Below are positions 7,181-13,571 of a stretch of DNA of 15,411 nucleotides, piece after piece. The stretch is from positions 1-15,411 of the forward strand of contig NZ_JANMET010000107.1 in NCBI RefSeq assembly GCF_031377265.1. Reading direction: 5' to 3'. The stretch is from JAUYQR01 sp031377265 (lineage in GTDB: Bacteria; Pseudomonadota; Alphaproteobacteria; Rhodobacterales; Rhodobacteraceae). Under the pieces are notes generated by a model that saw only the letters and a list, made by a program, of their open reading frames with translations, had not been told where the DNA came from and made no database searches. The position numbers and the translations under genes are program-made. Positions within the stretch are counted from its first letter, which is position 1, and each line of letters starts with the position of its first letter.

Positions 7181-8554
7181 TTACCCTCGACCGGTCAGCA
7201 GATTGCCAAGCTTGGCCAAACGTGAGGCTTTTGCACCGGGGCGGGCTTCGCGGCGGTCGGCGGCGTTCAGCAGCCCGTACATGCCGTGCACGCCAAGCCA
7301 GCGCAGCGGCTCACGCTCCCACGGACGAACGCGGCGGTTGACCCAGGGCAGGTTTACCAGATCAGTGTCGCGCCCCAGCGCCAGATCCGCAAGCGTGCGT
7401 CCGGCGAGGTTTGAGGTTGAGACACCCACACCCACATATCCCCCCGCCCAGCCAATCCCGGTTGCCGGGTCCAGCCCCACTGTGGCGCACCAGTCGCGCG
7501 GCACGCCCAGCACACCGCACCACGCGTGGTCGATCTTTGCTTTGCGCGCGGCGGGGAAATGCCGATGCAAGATCGCTGTCAGACGGCGAATGGTTTCCGG
7601 GTCTGGCGCGCCGTTATCATCAAGGCTGGAGCCAAAGCGGTACGGCACGCCACGTGCGCCAACCGTGATGCGCCCTTCACGAGTGCGTTGACAGTAGCAA
7701 TAGGTATTTGCGAAATCAGCAATAATCTCATGCCCTTGCCAGCCGATCCTGTCCCACACTTCTGCGGCCAGAGGCTCGGTTGCGATCTGGGCTGAGTTCA
7801 GCGGCAGCCATTCGCGTTTGTGCCCGGGCAGGCCTGCGGTGAAACCTTCGGTGCAGCGCAGGATCACCGGCGCGCGGACCAGCCCGCGGTCCGTCGACAT
7901 CTGGCCTTGGGAATAGCCGGTGACGGTGGTGCCTTCGACAATCTGCACCCCCATGCGTTCGACCACAGCCGCCAGCCCGCGCACCAGTTTCGCCGGTTGC
8001 ACGCGCGCGACGTTGGTCACTACCATGGCCCCCAGCGCACCGGGAATGGTGATGCGATCCGCCAGATCAGCGGAGCCCATCTCGAACACGCGCTGATCTT
8101 CGCCCCAATGGCGCCGATGCGCGACTTCGGCCCGCAGACGGCTGACCTGGGCGGGGTTGGTGGCCACCATCAACTCTTCGGTACGGCGGATATCGGCATC
8201 GATGCCTTCCGCTTCGGCCACCCTGATCACTTCATCCACGGTGCCATTCATCGCTTCGACCATGGCGCGGACAGAATGTTCGGACGAGGTCTGCAGATAA
8301 CGCTGATGCGTCCAGGCAAAGCCGCCGGTCAGCCAGCCGCCGTTGCGCCCGGATGCCCCGAAGCCCGCGAAATCCTTTTCGACGATCAGCACGTTCAGGC
8401 CGGGATTGGCGCGTTTGAGGTAATAGGCGGTCCAAAGCCCGGTATAGCCTGCACCGATGATCGCAACATCGGCAGTCGTATCACCACCTAGCGGCGCGCG
8501 GCGATACGGCAGGCCGATGTCGGCATACCAGAAGGAGACGTCACCGATCTTCAT
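7181..8554 (-). CDS. DAO-family FAD-dependent oxidoreductase (gamma-glutamylputrescine oxidase-like)
   Basis: A 457-residue flavoprotein. The frame extends 24 codons upstream into the tRNA gene, but that stretch simply translates tRNA sequence, so the ATG at 8554 (MKIGDVSFWYADIG) is chosen; the ribosome-binding site is weak. Residues 30-60 hold the Rossmann motif VAIIGAGYTGLWTAYYL (GxGxxG at 34-39) with E59 binding the ribose, then FGASGRNGGWLTGG, the hallmark of the PuuB/OrdL branch of the DAO family. The C-terminal GWAGGYVGVGVSTSNLAGRTLADL closes the FAD site. Relatives oxidise amines or N-substituted amino acids such as gamma-glutamylputrescine, making an imine or aldehyde, ammonia and hydrogen peroxide. 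No polyamine genes adjoin it. Peroxide made here would be cytoplasmic, whereas the haloperoxidase downstream is exported, so a direct supply link is unproven. Confidence 0.92.
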   Translation of the reverse strand: MKIGDVSFWYADIGLPYRRAPLGGDTTADVAIIGAGYTGLWTAYYLKRANPGLNVLIVEKDFAGFGASGRNGGWLTGGFAWTHQRYLQTSSEHSVRAMVEAMNGTVDEVIRVAEAEGIDADIRRTEELMVATNPAQVSRLRAEVAHRRHWGEDQRVFEMGSADLADRITIPGALGAMVVTNVARVQPAKLVRGLAAVVERMGVQIVEGTTVTGYSQGQMSTDRGLVRAPVILRCTEGFTAGLPGHKREWLPLNSAQIATEPLAAEVWDRIGWQGHEIIADFANTYCYCQRTREGRITVGARGVPYRFGSSLDDNGAPDPETIRRLTAILHRHFPAARKAKIDHAWCGVLGVPRDWCATVGLDPATGIGWAGGYVGVGVSTSNLAGRTLADLALGRDTDLVNLPWVNRRVRPWEREPLRWLGVHGMYGLLNAADRREARPGAKASRLAKLGNLLTGRG

Positions 8555-8592
8555 TCCATCAGGTCCAGTGCGGCATGCCAAAAGAGACAGTT

Positions 8593-8669
8593 TGGTAGGC
8601 CCGGAGGGACTCGAACCCCCAACCAAGGCGTTATGAGCGCCCTGCTCTAACCAATTGAGCTACAGGCCC
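8593..8669 (-). tRNA. tRNA-Ile2 (anticodon CAU, lysidine-modified type)
   Basis: A complete 77-nt cloverleaf on the minus strand. It begins GGGCCTGTAGCTCAATTGG, has anticodon stem-loop GGCGCTCATAACGCC with anticodon CAT (plus-strand 8633-8635), T arm GGGGGTTCGAGTCCCTC, discriminator A and an encoded CCA at 8595-8593. The GCGCTCATAACGC arm and acceptor resemble the minor tRNA-Ile whose C34 is converted to lysidine by TilS to read AUA, not elongator or initiator Met, which have different acceptor stems. The acceptor has a G1-U72 wobble. Automated tools often label this tRNA-Met. A sigma-70-like promoter lies just upstream; no terminator is apparent before the oxidoreductase start 38 nt downstream. 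Confidence 0.93.
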
Positions 8670-8681
8670 GTAGCGCGCCCT

Positions 8682-8709
8682 TGCGTAGCAGAGATGAGAC
8701 AATGGTCAA
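8682..8709 (-). promoter_or_regulatory. Candidate sigma-70 promoter of tRNA-Ile2
   Basis: On the minus strand TTGACC (8709-8704) is followed after 16 bp by TACGCA (8687-8682), 12 bp before the mature tRNA 5' end. The -35 box is close to consensus and the -10 box is weak, with a GC-rich discriminator (GGGCGCGC) typical of stringently controlled stable-RNA promoters. Transcription would read through the tRNA and possibly into the oxidoreductase. Confidence 0.5.
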
Positions 8710-8854
8710 GGCATCGGCGCGCGAATCCGTCTTGTGCAGCGTGGGTTGTGGGATACGGTTGTGGGAAGAGTGGCATGAGGATAGCTCAAGCCGAAAGAAG
8801 GTAACCGCCCTTGGTCCACCCGGACAGCGCACCCTTCCCGGGATCTGGGTCAGT

Positions 8855-9007
8855 TCAGTTGACCAATAGCGGAGCCAGACCCTGCAGCAATGCACCTCCG
8901 ACAGGGCCCCAATTGCCAGCACTGTTCGGCAGCATCACGGATCAACCAAGCGGTTCTGAAACGGGCGCGGCTAGAAGTGCGGTTGCAACCAACGCGATCA
9001 CCCTGAC
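8855..9007 (-). pseudogene. Possible remnant of a small secreted-protein gene (in-frame stop)
   Basis: Read on the minus strand from 9007, this frame begins VRVIALVATALLAAPVSEPLG, which looks like a Sec signal peptide (basic start, hydrophobic core, AAP exit). It meets TGA at 8942-8944, then continues in the same frame with LPNSAGNWGPVGGALLQG to a second TGA at 8855. No good ATG or ribosome-binding site precedes it (GTG is the best candidate). It could be a decayed gene divergent from purM, or chance hydrophobic coding in GC-rich DNA. I do not recognise a family. Confidence 0.2.
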
Positions 9008-9209
9008 CGTGATGGCTTATGCGAGGGTTGGCGATCCGACGACGCCAAGCAACAGTAAAGAGGAGGTTTGATAAAGGTCTTTGAGTGTGTTCGGCGCTGA
9101 GTCGAGACAGGCACCGTTGCGACCTCGCTGTTTTCGTTGAAGGTCGGTCAAGGCTGCAGTTGCCGCTGCGGCGGTCTTGGTGTAGCGACCGCGCGATAAT
9201 CTGTTGAAA

Positions 9210-9215
9210 AAGGGA
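9210..9215 (+). promoter_or_regulatory. Shine-Dalgarno site of purM
   Basis: AAGGGA ends six bases before the ATG at 9222. It decides that ATG over the in-frame TTG at 9204, which lies upstream of this site. Confidence 0.6.
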
Positions 9216-9221
9216 TGCGTC

Positions 9222-10268
9222 ATGGCCTTGGGGCAGAACGGGTTGACCTATGCCGAAGCGGGGGTCGATATCGATGCGGGCAACGCCTTGGTCGAACGGA
9301 TCAAGCCCGCAGCAAAACGGACGATGCGGTCGGGCACCATGGGCGGCCTTGGCGGTTTTGGCGCGCTGTTTGATCTGAAGGCCGCAGGCTATCACGACCC
9401 GGTGCTGGTGGCAGCGACCGACGGTGTCGGTACCAAGCTGCGGATTGCGATCGACACCGGCATGGTCGACACGATCGGCGTCGATCTGGTGGCGATGTGC
9501 GTCAATGATCAGGTCTGCCAGGGAGCCGAGCCGCTGTTTTTCCTTGACTATTTCGCCACCGGCAAGCTGGAGGTGGATCAGGCGGCGCGGATCATCGAAG
9601 GCATTGCTGCAGGCTGCGAGGCAAGCGGTTGCGCACTGATTGGCGGCGAAACGGCCGAGATGCCGGGAATGTATCACGGCGGCGACTTCGACCTTGCGGG
9701 CTTTGCCGTAGGCGCGATGGAACGCGGCGGCGAATTGCCCTCCGGTGTGCGCGAGGGCGATGTTCTGCTGGGGCTTGCCTCGAACGGGCTGCATTCCAAC
9801 GGCTATTCCTTCGTGCGCAAGGTGGTGGAACTGTCGGGTCTGGGCTGGGACGCGCCGTCGCCGTTTTCTGAGGGCACATTGGGCGCGGCACTGCTGACGC
9901 CCACACGGCTGTATGTGCGGCAAGTGCTGGCCGCGCTGCGGGCAGGGGGCGTGCACGCCTTGGCGCATATCACGGGCGGTGGGTTGACAGAAAACCCGCC
10001 ACGCGTGCTGCCCGAAGGATTGGCGTGCGAGATCAACCTGTCAAGCTGGGCCCTGCCGCCGGTGTTTCGCTGGTTGGCCGAGACTGCGGGCATGGCGGAG
10101 GCCGAACTGCTCAAGACCTTCAACTGTGGCATCGGCATGATCGTTGTCGTGGCGGAGGAGCAGACGGATGCGATCACCGCGCTATTGCAGGCCGATGGCG
10201 AAACCGTGACGCGGATTGGCCGCGTGGTGACCGGTGCAGGTGTACACTACTCCGGCCGCTTGCTGTGA
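9222..10268 (+). CDS. purM: Phosphoribosylformylglycinamidine cyclo-ligase (AIR synthetase)
   Basis: A 348-residue cytoplasmic enzyme catalysing the ATP-dependent cyclisation of formylglycinamidine ribonucleotide to 5-aminoimidazole ribonucleotide, the fifth step of purine synthesis. The start is the ATG at 9222 (MALGQNGLTYAEAGVDIDAGN), supported by AAGGGA upstream. Diagnostic PurM stretches are GTMGGLGGFGALFDL (38-52), VAATDGVGTKLRIA (63-76), GVDLVAMCVNDQVCQGAEPLFFLDYFATG (86-114) and GCALIGGETAEMPGMY (136-151), the nucleotide and substrate loops of the PurM/ThiL/SelD superfamily; the C-terminal half keeps GLASNGLHSNGYSFVR and HITGGGLTENPPRVLP. Length is normal for the family. Its TGA overlaps the purN GTG start by 4 bp, so the two consecutive-pathway enzymes are translationally coupled. 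Confidence 0.98.
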   Translation: MALGQNGLTYAEAGVDIDAGNALVERIKPAAKRTMRSGTMGGLGGFGALFDLKAAGYHDPVLVAATDGVGTKLRIAIDTGMVDTIGVDLVAMCVNDQVCQGAEPLFFLDYFATGKLEVDQAARIIEGIAAGCEASGCALIGGETAEMPGMYHGGDFDLAGFAVGAMERGGELPSGVREGDVLLGLASNGLHSNGYSFVRKVVELSGLGWDAPSPFSEGTLGAALLTPTRLYVRQVLAALRAGGVHALAHITGGGLTENPPRVLPEGLACEINLSSWALPPVFRWLAETAGMAEAELLKTFNCGIGMIVVVAEEQTDAITALLQADGETVTRIGRVVTGAGVHYSGRLL

Positions 10269-10852
10269 AGCGTGTCGCCCTGCTGATTTCGGGGGGCGGG
10301 TCGAACATGTTGGCCTTGGTCCGTGACATGGCGGGTGATCACCCGGCCCGGCCAGTGCTGGTGGCGTCAAATGACCCGGCGGCTGCGGGATTGGGCAAGG
10401 CGGCAGCGTTGGGCATTCCGGTGGCTGCGGTGGACCATCGGGTGTTTGGCAAGGATCGCGCGGCGTTCGAGGCCGCGCTGCTGGAACCGATTGCGGCCTG
10501 CGCCCCCGATATCATCTGTCTTGCCGGTTTCATGCGGGTGCTTTCGCCGGACTTTGTCGGACGGTTCAAGGGGCGGATGCTGAACATCCACCCTTCCCTG
10601 TTGCCGAAGTACCCGGGTCTGCACACCCACGCGCGGGCGCTTGCCGCTGGTGACGCTGAGGCGGGCTGCACGGTGCATGAAGTGACAGCCGACCTGGACG
10701 CAGGGCCGATCCTGGGACAGGCCCGGGTGCCGGTGCTGGCAGGCGACGACGAAGCGCGCCTTGCGGAGCGGGTTCTGGCGATGGAACATCGACTTTATCC
10801 CGCCGTGTTGCGCCGCTTTGCTTCGGGCAACCGAACGCCGGTTTTCCTGTAG
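10265..10852 (+). CDS. purN: Phosphoribosylglycinamide formyltransferase (GAR transformylase)
   Basis: A 195-residue enzyme that transfers a formyl group from 10-formyltetrahydrofolate to glycinamide ribonucleotide, the third step of purine synthesis. It starts with GTG inside a GTGA overlap with purM; the frame is open further upstream but that region is purM. The protein begins MKRVALLISGGGSNMLALV, the phosphate-binding glycine loop. The catalytic triad matches E. coli PurN: N107 and H109 in MLNIHPSLLPKYPG and D145 in DLDAGPILGQ. The conserved GLHTHARALAAGD and GCTVHEVT segments are present. Length is close to the family norm of about 200 to 210. It is followed eight bases after the stop by a strong GC-rich hairpin, probably ending the purMN message. 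Pairing of purM and purN is common across proteobacteria. Confidence 0.98.
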   Translation: MKRVALLISGGGSNMLALVRDMAGDHPARPVLVASNDPAAAGLGKAAALGIPVAAVDHRVFGKDRAAFEAALLEPIAACAPDIICLAGFMRVLSPDFVGRFKGRMLNIHPSLLPKYPGLHTHARALAAGDAEAGCTVHEVTADLDAGPILGQARVPVLAGDDEARLAERVLAMEHRLYPAVLRRFASGNRTPVFL

Positions 10853-10860
10853 CGGGAAGC

Positions 10861-10894
10861 CGCCGCCGGCCCCATTGAGGGCCCGACCGCGGCG
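10861..10894 (+). terminator. GC-rich hairpin after purN, probable terminator
   Basis: Arms CGCCGC (10861-10866) plus GGCCC (10868-10872) pair with GGGCC (10879-10883) plus GCGGCG (10889-10894), with a 6-nt loop CATTGA and a 1x5 internal loop. It begins eight bases after the purN stop. Only TT follows the stem, so intrinsic termination would be inefficient; it may instead protect the 3' end or work with Rho. Confidence 0.4.
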
Positions 10895-10929
10895 TTGCCA
10901 CCAGATGTCCATGAGTGGCCGCAAAATAC

Positions 10930-11094
10930 ATGATTGCACAGCCGGTAGGTTACGAAGGCCAGTCAAGGGGGGCGGGCCGTGCCAGCAGCCAGTGCTGCCT
11001 TGCGGGCCAGGGGCTTTTCAATCCGCTGATTGCCGCCTATAGCGGGCAGATCCGGCGGGATGACCCCGCGCCCTTGAACGCGAAAGATGCCTGA
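10930..11094 (+). CDS. Small unidentified frame coupled to rnd, possible gene remnant
   Basis: A 54-codon frame beginning MIAQPVGYEGQSRG and ending LFNPLIAAYSGQIRRDDPAP...AKDA. Its TGA overlaps the rnd ATG by one base (TGATG), the arrangement expected of a real coupled upstream cistron. No ribosome-binding site precedes the ATG at 10930, and the N-terminal part has poor protein character around a run of six G (10967-10972), whereas the last 28 codons look like natural protein. That pattern suggests the 3' end of a larger gene that once preceded rnd, its body lost by deletion or frameshift. I do not recognise the family. It could alternatively be a non-coding leader of rnd. Confidence 0.3.
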   Translation: MIAQPVGYEGQSRGAGRASSQCCLAGQGLFNPLIAAYSGQIRRDDPAPLNAKDA

Positions 11095-12251
11095 TGCGCA
11101 CGATCATAACGACCGAAGACCTCGCCGCGTTCTGCCTTGCCGCCAAAGCCGAAGCCTACGTCACGATCGACACTGAATTCCTGCGCGAGCGGACCTACTG
11201 GTCGAAGCTGTGCCTTATTCAAATGGCGCTGCCGGGTGCTCAAGGTGAAGCGGTGCTCGTTGACCCCATCGAGGGGCACGCAATGTCGATGGAGCCGCTG
11301 TACGACCTGTTCCGGCATGAGGCGACGGTGAAGGTGTTCCACGCGGCCCGGCAGGATCTTGAGATCTTTTTCGTCGAAGGCAACGTGTTCCCAAAACCGC
11401 TGTTCGACACCCAGATCGCCGCAATGGTCTGCGGGTTCGGCGAGCAGGTGGGCTACGAGACCCTGGTCAAGAAGATCGCCAAGGAAAACCTCGACAAGAC
11501 TTCGCGCTTTACCGATTGGTCGCGCAGGCCCCTGTCCGACGCCCAGCAGGAATACGCGCTGGCCGATGTAACGCATCTGCGCGTGATCTATGAATTTCTT
11601 GCGGCACAACTGGCCAAGAACGGACGCTCGGCTTGGGTGGAAGAGGAACTGGCGCTGCTGACCGATCCCGCAATCTACACCGTGGAGCCGGAAGAAGCCT
11701 GGACGCGAATCAAGACACGCACCACTTCAGGCCGGTTTCTGGCGGTGGTTAAGGCGCTGGCGCGGTTCCGCGAAAGCTATGCGCAAGGCCAGAACGTGCC
11801 GCGCAGCCGGGTGATGAAGGACGATGCGCTGCTGGAACTGGCCTCGACCCGGCCGCAGACCGTTGAAGAGCTGGGTAGGTCGCGCCTGTTGATGCGCGAA
11901 GGGCGGAAAGCTGAAATTGCCGAGGGGATTCTTGCCGCGGTGAAGGCCGGGTTGGAAATGCGGCCCGAGGACATGCCAAAGATCGACGCGTCGCGCGAAC
12001 AGATGCAGGTCAATCCCGCGCTGGCAGACCTGTTGCGGGTGCTGCTCAAGGCCAAGTCCGAGGCGCTGGGCGTGGCCCCGAGGCTGATCGCCTCCAGTGC
12101 CGATCTGGATGCGATTGCCGCCGGAGAGCGTGATCTGGAAACCCTTTCCGGCTGGCGGCTGGAGGCGTTTGGCGAAGATGCCCTGCGCCTGTGCCGAGGC
12201 GAGATCGCCCTATCCGCAAAAGGCAACGAAGTGCGGGTGATCCGCCTTTAG
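11094..12251 (+). CDS. rnd: Ribonuclease D
   Basis: A 385-residue 3'-to-5' exoribonuclease that trims tRNA and other small RNA precursors. The N-terminal DEDDy exonuclease domain shows all catalytic residues: D26 and E28 in TIDTEFLRE, D88 in FHAARQDLEIF, and Y154 and D158 in EYALADVTHLRVIY. Residues about 205-290 form an HRDC domain (FLAVVKALARFRESYAQ...VPRSRVMKDDALLELA), and the remainder fits the second HRDC-like region. Length is typical of bacterial RNase D. The ATG overlaps the stop of the small preceding frame by one base; no independent Shine-Dalgarno site is evident, so translation probably depends on upstream initiation. The TAG overlaps the TAA of the converging lipoprotein gene. 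Identification is secure. Confidence 0.97.
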   Translation: MRTIITTEDLAAFCLAAKAEAYVTIDTEFLRERTYWSKLCLIQMALPGAQGEAVLVDPIEGHAMSMEPLYDLFRHEATVKVFHAARQDLEIFFVEGNVFPKPLFDTQIAAMVCGFGEQVGYETLVKKIAKENLDKTSRFTDWSRRPLSDAQQEYALADVTHLRVIYEFLAAQLAKNGRSAWVEEELALLTDPAIYTVEPEEAWTRIKTRTTSGRFLAVVKALARFRESYAQGQNVPRSRVMKDDALLELASTRPQTVEELGRSRLLMREGRKAEIAEGILAAVKAGLEMRPEDMPKIDASREQMQVNPALADLLRVLLKAKSEALGVAPRLIASSADLDAIAAGERDLETLSGWRLEAFGEDALRLCRGEIALSAKGNEVRVIRL

Positions 12252-12703
12252 CGCCGTGCCGTGCGGGCGTTGGTTGCACCCTGGACGACGATCTCGCGCA
12301 CCGCTTCCAGTTTGATGTCGGACATATACAACCCAACCGTCACCTCTCGCGATCGCGGGGTGTTGACCTCGGTGTTGGTGATTGGCGGCAGCAGGCGAAA
12401 TTCGAACACCAGCACGCCATCCTCGGTCAATGGTTGGGGCACCAGATCAGCCTTCCACCAGCCCTGCGTCGGGGTCTGGCCGGTTGCACGGATGATTGCG
12501 CCACCCGGGATCGGTTCCACTGCCATCGTCAGCACCGCCTCGACCAGCGGGCGCTTGTCTTCGGCAGCCGCGGGCAAAACGATGGTCTCACGCGGCTCGG
12601 ATCGGCCAAACCAGTTGAATGGGTTCAGGCGGCTGTCACGAAAACCCCCGCAGCCGATTAGCAGGAGGCAGAGGGAGAGGAGGGCGATCTGGCGGGCGGG
12701 CAT
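12248..12703 (-). CDS. Conserved small lipoprotein of unknown function
   Basis: A 151-residue protein from the ATG at 12703, preceded by AGGAAA seven bases upstream; the frame is open further upstream but that region overlaps sufE on the other strand. The N-terminus MPARQIALLSLCLLLIGCGG is a lipoprotein signal peptide with lipobox LIGC and lipidated Cys18, so the mature protein is membrane-anchored in the periplasm. FRDSRLNPFNWFGRSEP follows, then VEPIPGGAIIRATGQTPTQGWW, TPRSREVTVGLYMS and IVVQGATNARTARR, which read as a compact beta-rich domain. I recall similar lipoproteins in Rhodobacterales but no characterised function. Its stop overlaps that of rnd, and sufE diverges from it upstream. 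The gene is real; the role is unknown. Confidence 0.85.
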   Translation of the reverse strand: MPARQIALLSLCLLLIGCGGFRDSRLNPFNWFGRSEPRETIVLPAAAEDKRPLVEAVLTMAVEPIPGGAIIRATGQTPTQGWWKADLVPQPLTEDGVLVFEFRLLPPITNTEVNTPRSREVTVGLYMSDIKLEAVREIVVQGATNARTARR

Positions 12704-12710
12704 GGTGCGT

Positions 12711-12716
12711 TTCCTG
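12711..12716 (-). promoter_or_regulatory. Shine-Dalgarno site deciding the lipoprotein start
   Basis: AGGAAA on the minus strand ends seven bases before the ATG at 12703. Together with the lipoprotein signal peptide that begins there, it rules out the longer upstream frame. Confidence 0.6.
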
Positions 12717-12780
12717 AAGCTGTTGCCCTTGGGTAGCCTACAGCGCTGCGTTTGAAAAGCGCGTGTTGTGGGCTGGACGT

Positions 12781-12809
12781 TTGCGAGGAGGCGACTTACC
12801 TCATTAAAA
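12781..12809 (+). promoter_or_regulatory. Weak candidate promoter for sufE
   Basis: TTGCGA (12781-12786) and TTAAAA (12804-12809) are separated by 17 bp, followed by a CGGAG ribosome-binding site and the sufE ATG. Both hexamers are poor matches; the divergent layout with the lipoprotein gene is the main reason to expect a promoter in this 123-bp gap. Confidence 0.25.
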
Positions 12810-12826
12810 CCTGATCGGAGTCTGCA

Positions 12827-13234
12827 ATGGCCACCCCCGCTTTCGAAGAAATCGCCGAAACCTTCGAATTTCTTGACGATTGGGAGGACCGCTATCGCCA
12901 TGTGATCGAGCTTGGCAAAGCGATGCCGCCGCTGGATGACACCTTCAAGGTGCCCGCCCTCAAAGTTCAGGGTTGCGCAAGTCAGGTTTGGCTGCGGCCG
13001 ATGGTTTCTGACGGACGGTTCGACTTTCAAGGCGAAAGCGACGCGATGATCGTGCGAGGTCTGATTGCCGTGCTGCACGCGCTCTATTCCGGGCTGCCGC
13101 TCGACGAGGTTACCCGCGTTGATGCTGTGGCTGAGCTGGGCCGGCTGGGCCTAAACGAACACCTGTCTGCGCAGCGTTCAAATGGCGTGCGCGCGATGGT
13201 CGAGCGGATTCGTGAGGTCGCTAGCCGCGACTGA
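12827..13234 (+). CDS. sufE: SufE family cysteine desulfuration protein
   Basis: A 135-residue cytoplasmic protein that accepts persulfide sulfur from the cysteine desulfurase SufS and hands it to the Fe-S scaffold, stimulating the desulfurase. The acceptor cysteine is C50 in the invariant VQGCASQVWL motif; FEFLDDWEDRYRHVIELGKAMPPL at 13-36 and SDAMIVRGLIAVLHALYSG at 65-83 are standard SufE sequence, and LGLNEHLSAQRSNGVRAMV near the C-terminus is also characteristic. The ATG at 12827 follows CGGAG by six bases. Length is normal. No other suf genes are nearby, so this is an orphan sufE, common in alphaproteobacteria whose main suf operon lacks it. Its 3' end overlaps the converging DUF427 gene by 14 bp. 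Confidence 0.96.
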   Translation: MATPAFEEIAETFEFLDDWEDRYRHVIELGKAMPPLDDTFKVPALKVQGCASQVWLRPMVSDGRFDFQGESDAMIVRGLIAVLHALYSGLPLDEVTRVDAVAELGRLGLNEHLSAQRSNGVRAMVERIREVASRD

Positions 13235-13562
13235 AGCTGACCTTGTCGGGATAAAAGGCAAGATGACCGGCGATGGCCTGCACACCGTCGCGCGGCGTCT
13301 CGTAAGACCAGACGGCATTCTCCAGTACGCCTGCAGGCGTTAAGATACTGAAGTAACTTGCGGTGCCTTTGTAAGGGCAGGTGGTCGCGCGGTCCGTGCG
13401 CGGCAGCTTTGACATGTCGATGTCGGCGCGCGGAACGTAGAGCACCGGTCCATAGCCGCCCTCCGTCAGTTCAAGCGCTGCTGAAGTGGTCCCAAGCGGC
13501 ATGCCCGAAGCGGAAATCGTGATGCGGTCGGCGGTGGGTGAAATCTTGATGTGGTCGGCCAT
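13221..13562 (-). CDS. DUF427 domain protein
   Basis: A 113-residue protein starting at the ATG at 13562 (MADHIKISPTADRI); a longer upstream frame runs back into the aminopeptidase gene and is discarded. The DUF427 signature is clear: LYVPRADIDMSKL, TCPYKGTASYFSI around C62, NAVWSYETP (82-90) and the terminal AGHLAFYPDKVSF, forming a small beta-barrel. Members are widespread in actinobacteria and alphaproteobacteria; no biochemical role is established to my knowledge. It starts 7 bp after the aminopeptidase P stop, with GAGGA of its ribosome-binding site overlapping that region, so the two genes form an operon. The 3' end overlaps sufE convergently by 14 bp, coupling the end points of two messages. 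Confidence 0.92.
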   Translation of the reverse strand: MADHIKISPTADRITISASGMPLGTTSAALELTEGGYGPVLYVPRADIDMSKLPRTDRATTCPYKGTASYFSILTPAGVLENAVWSYETPRDGVQAIAGHLAFYPDKVSFSRG

Positions 13563-13566
13563 GGGG

Positions 13567-13571
13567 TCCTC
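13567..13571 (-). promoter_or_regulatory. Shine-Dalgarno site of DUF427 gene overlapping the upstream stop
   Basis: On the minus strand the aminopeptidase stop TGA runs directly into GAGGA, which is followed by CCCC and the ATG at 13562. A ribosome terminating on the first gene sits on this site, favouring re-initiation. Confidence 0.55.

Larger units (their letters stand above)
8670..9221. other. Gene-free interval between tRNA-Ile2 and purM
   Basis: About 550 bp with no reading frame that looks like a real gene. It contains the tRNA promoter at its left end; a minus-strand signal-peptide-like frame at 8855-9007 broken by one in-frame TGA; a good ribosome-binding sequence AGAGGAGG (9059-9066) with no proper start codon at the right distance; a potential hairpin with arms CGACCT (9120-9125) and AGGTCG (9141-9146); and a GATAAT (9195-9200) that could be the purM -10 box but lacks a good -35. 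A plus-strand frame of 86 codons (8811-9071, TTG start) lacks recognisable protein features. The stretch reads as decayed coding sequence or a long leader of purM. Confidence 0.5.

Noticed and set aside
8555..8626. Upstream extension of the FAD oxidoreductase beginning VGGSSPSGPT
   Set aside because: It is the translation of the tRNA 3' half, a common artefact; the ATG at 8554 fits the family N-terminus.
8850..9968. Minus-strand open frame (372 codons) spanning the purM 5' half and upstream interval
   Set aside because: Mostly antisense to purM, composition is Gln/His/Arg-rich with no motif; only a different frame in the intergenic part was kept as a low-confidence remnant.
13327..13340. Perfect 14-bp palindrome ACGCCTGCAGGCGT
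   Set aside because: Lies inside the DUF427 coding region encoding ordinary conserved residues; no partner sites seen, so likely chance.
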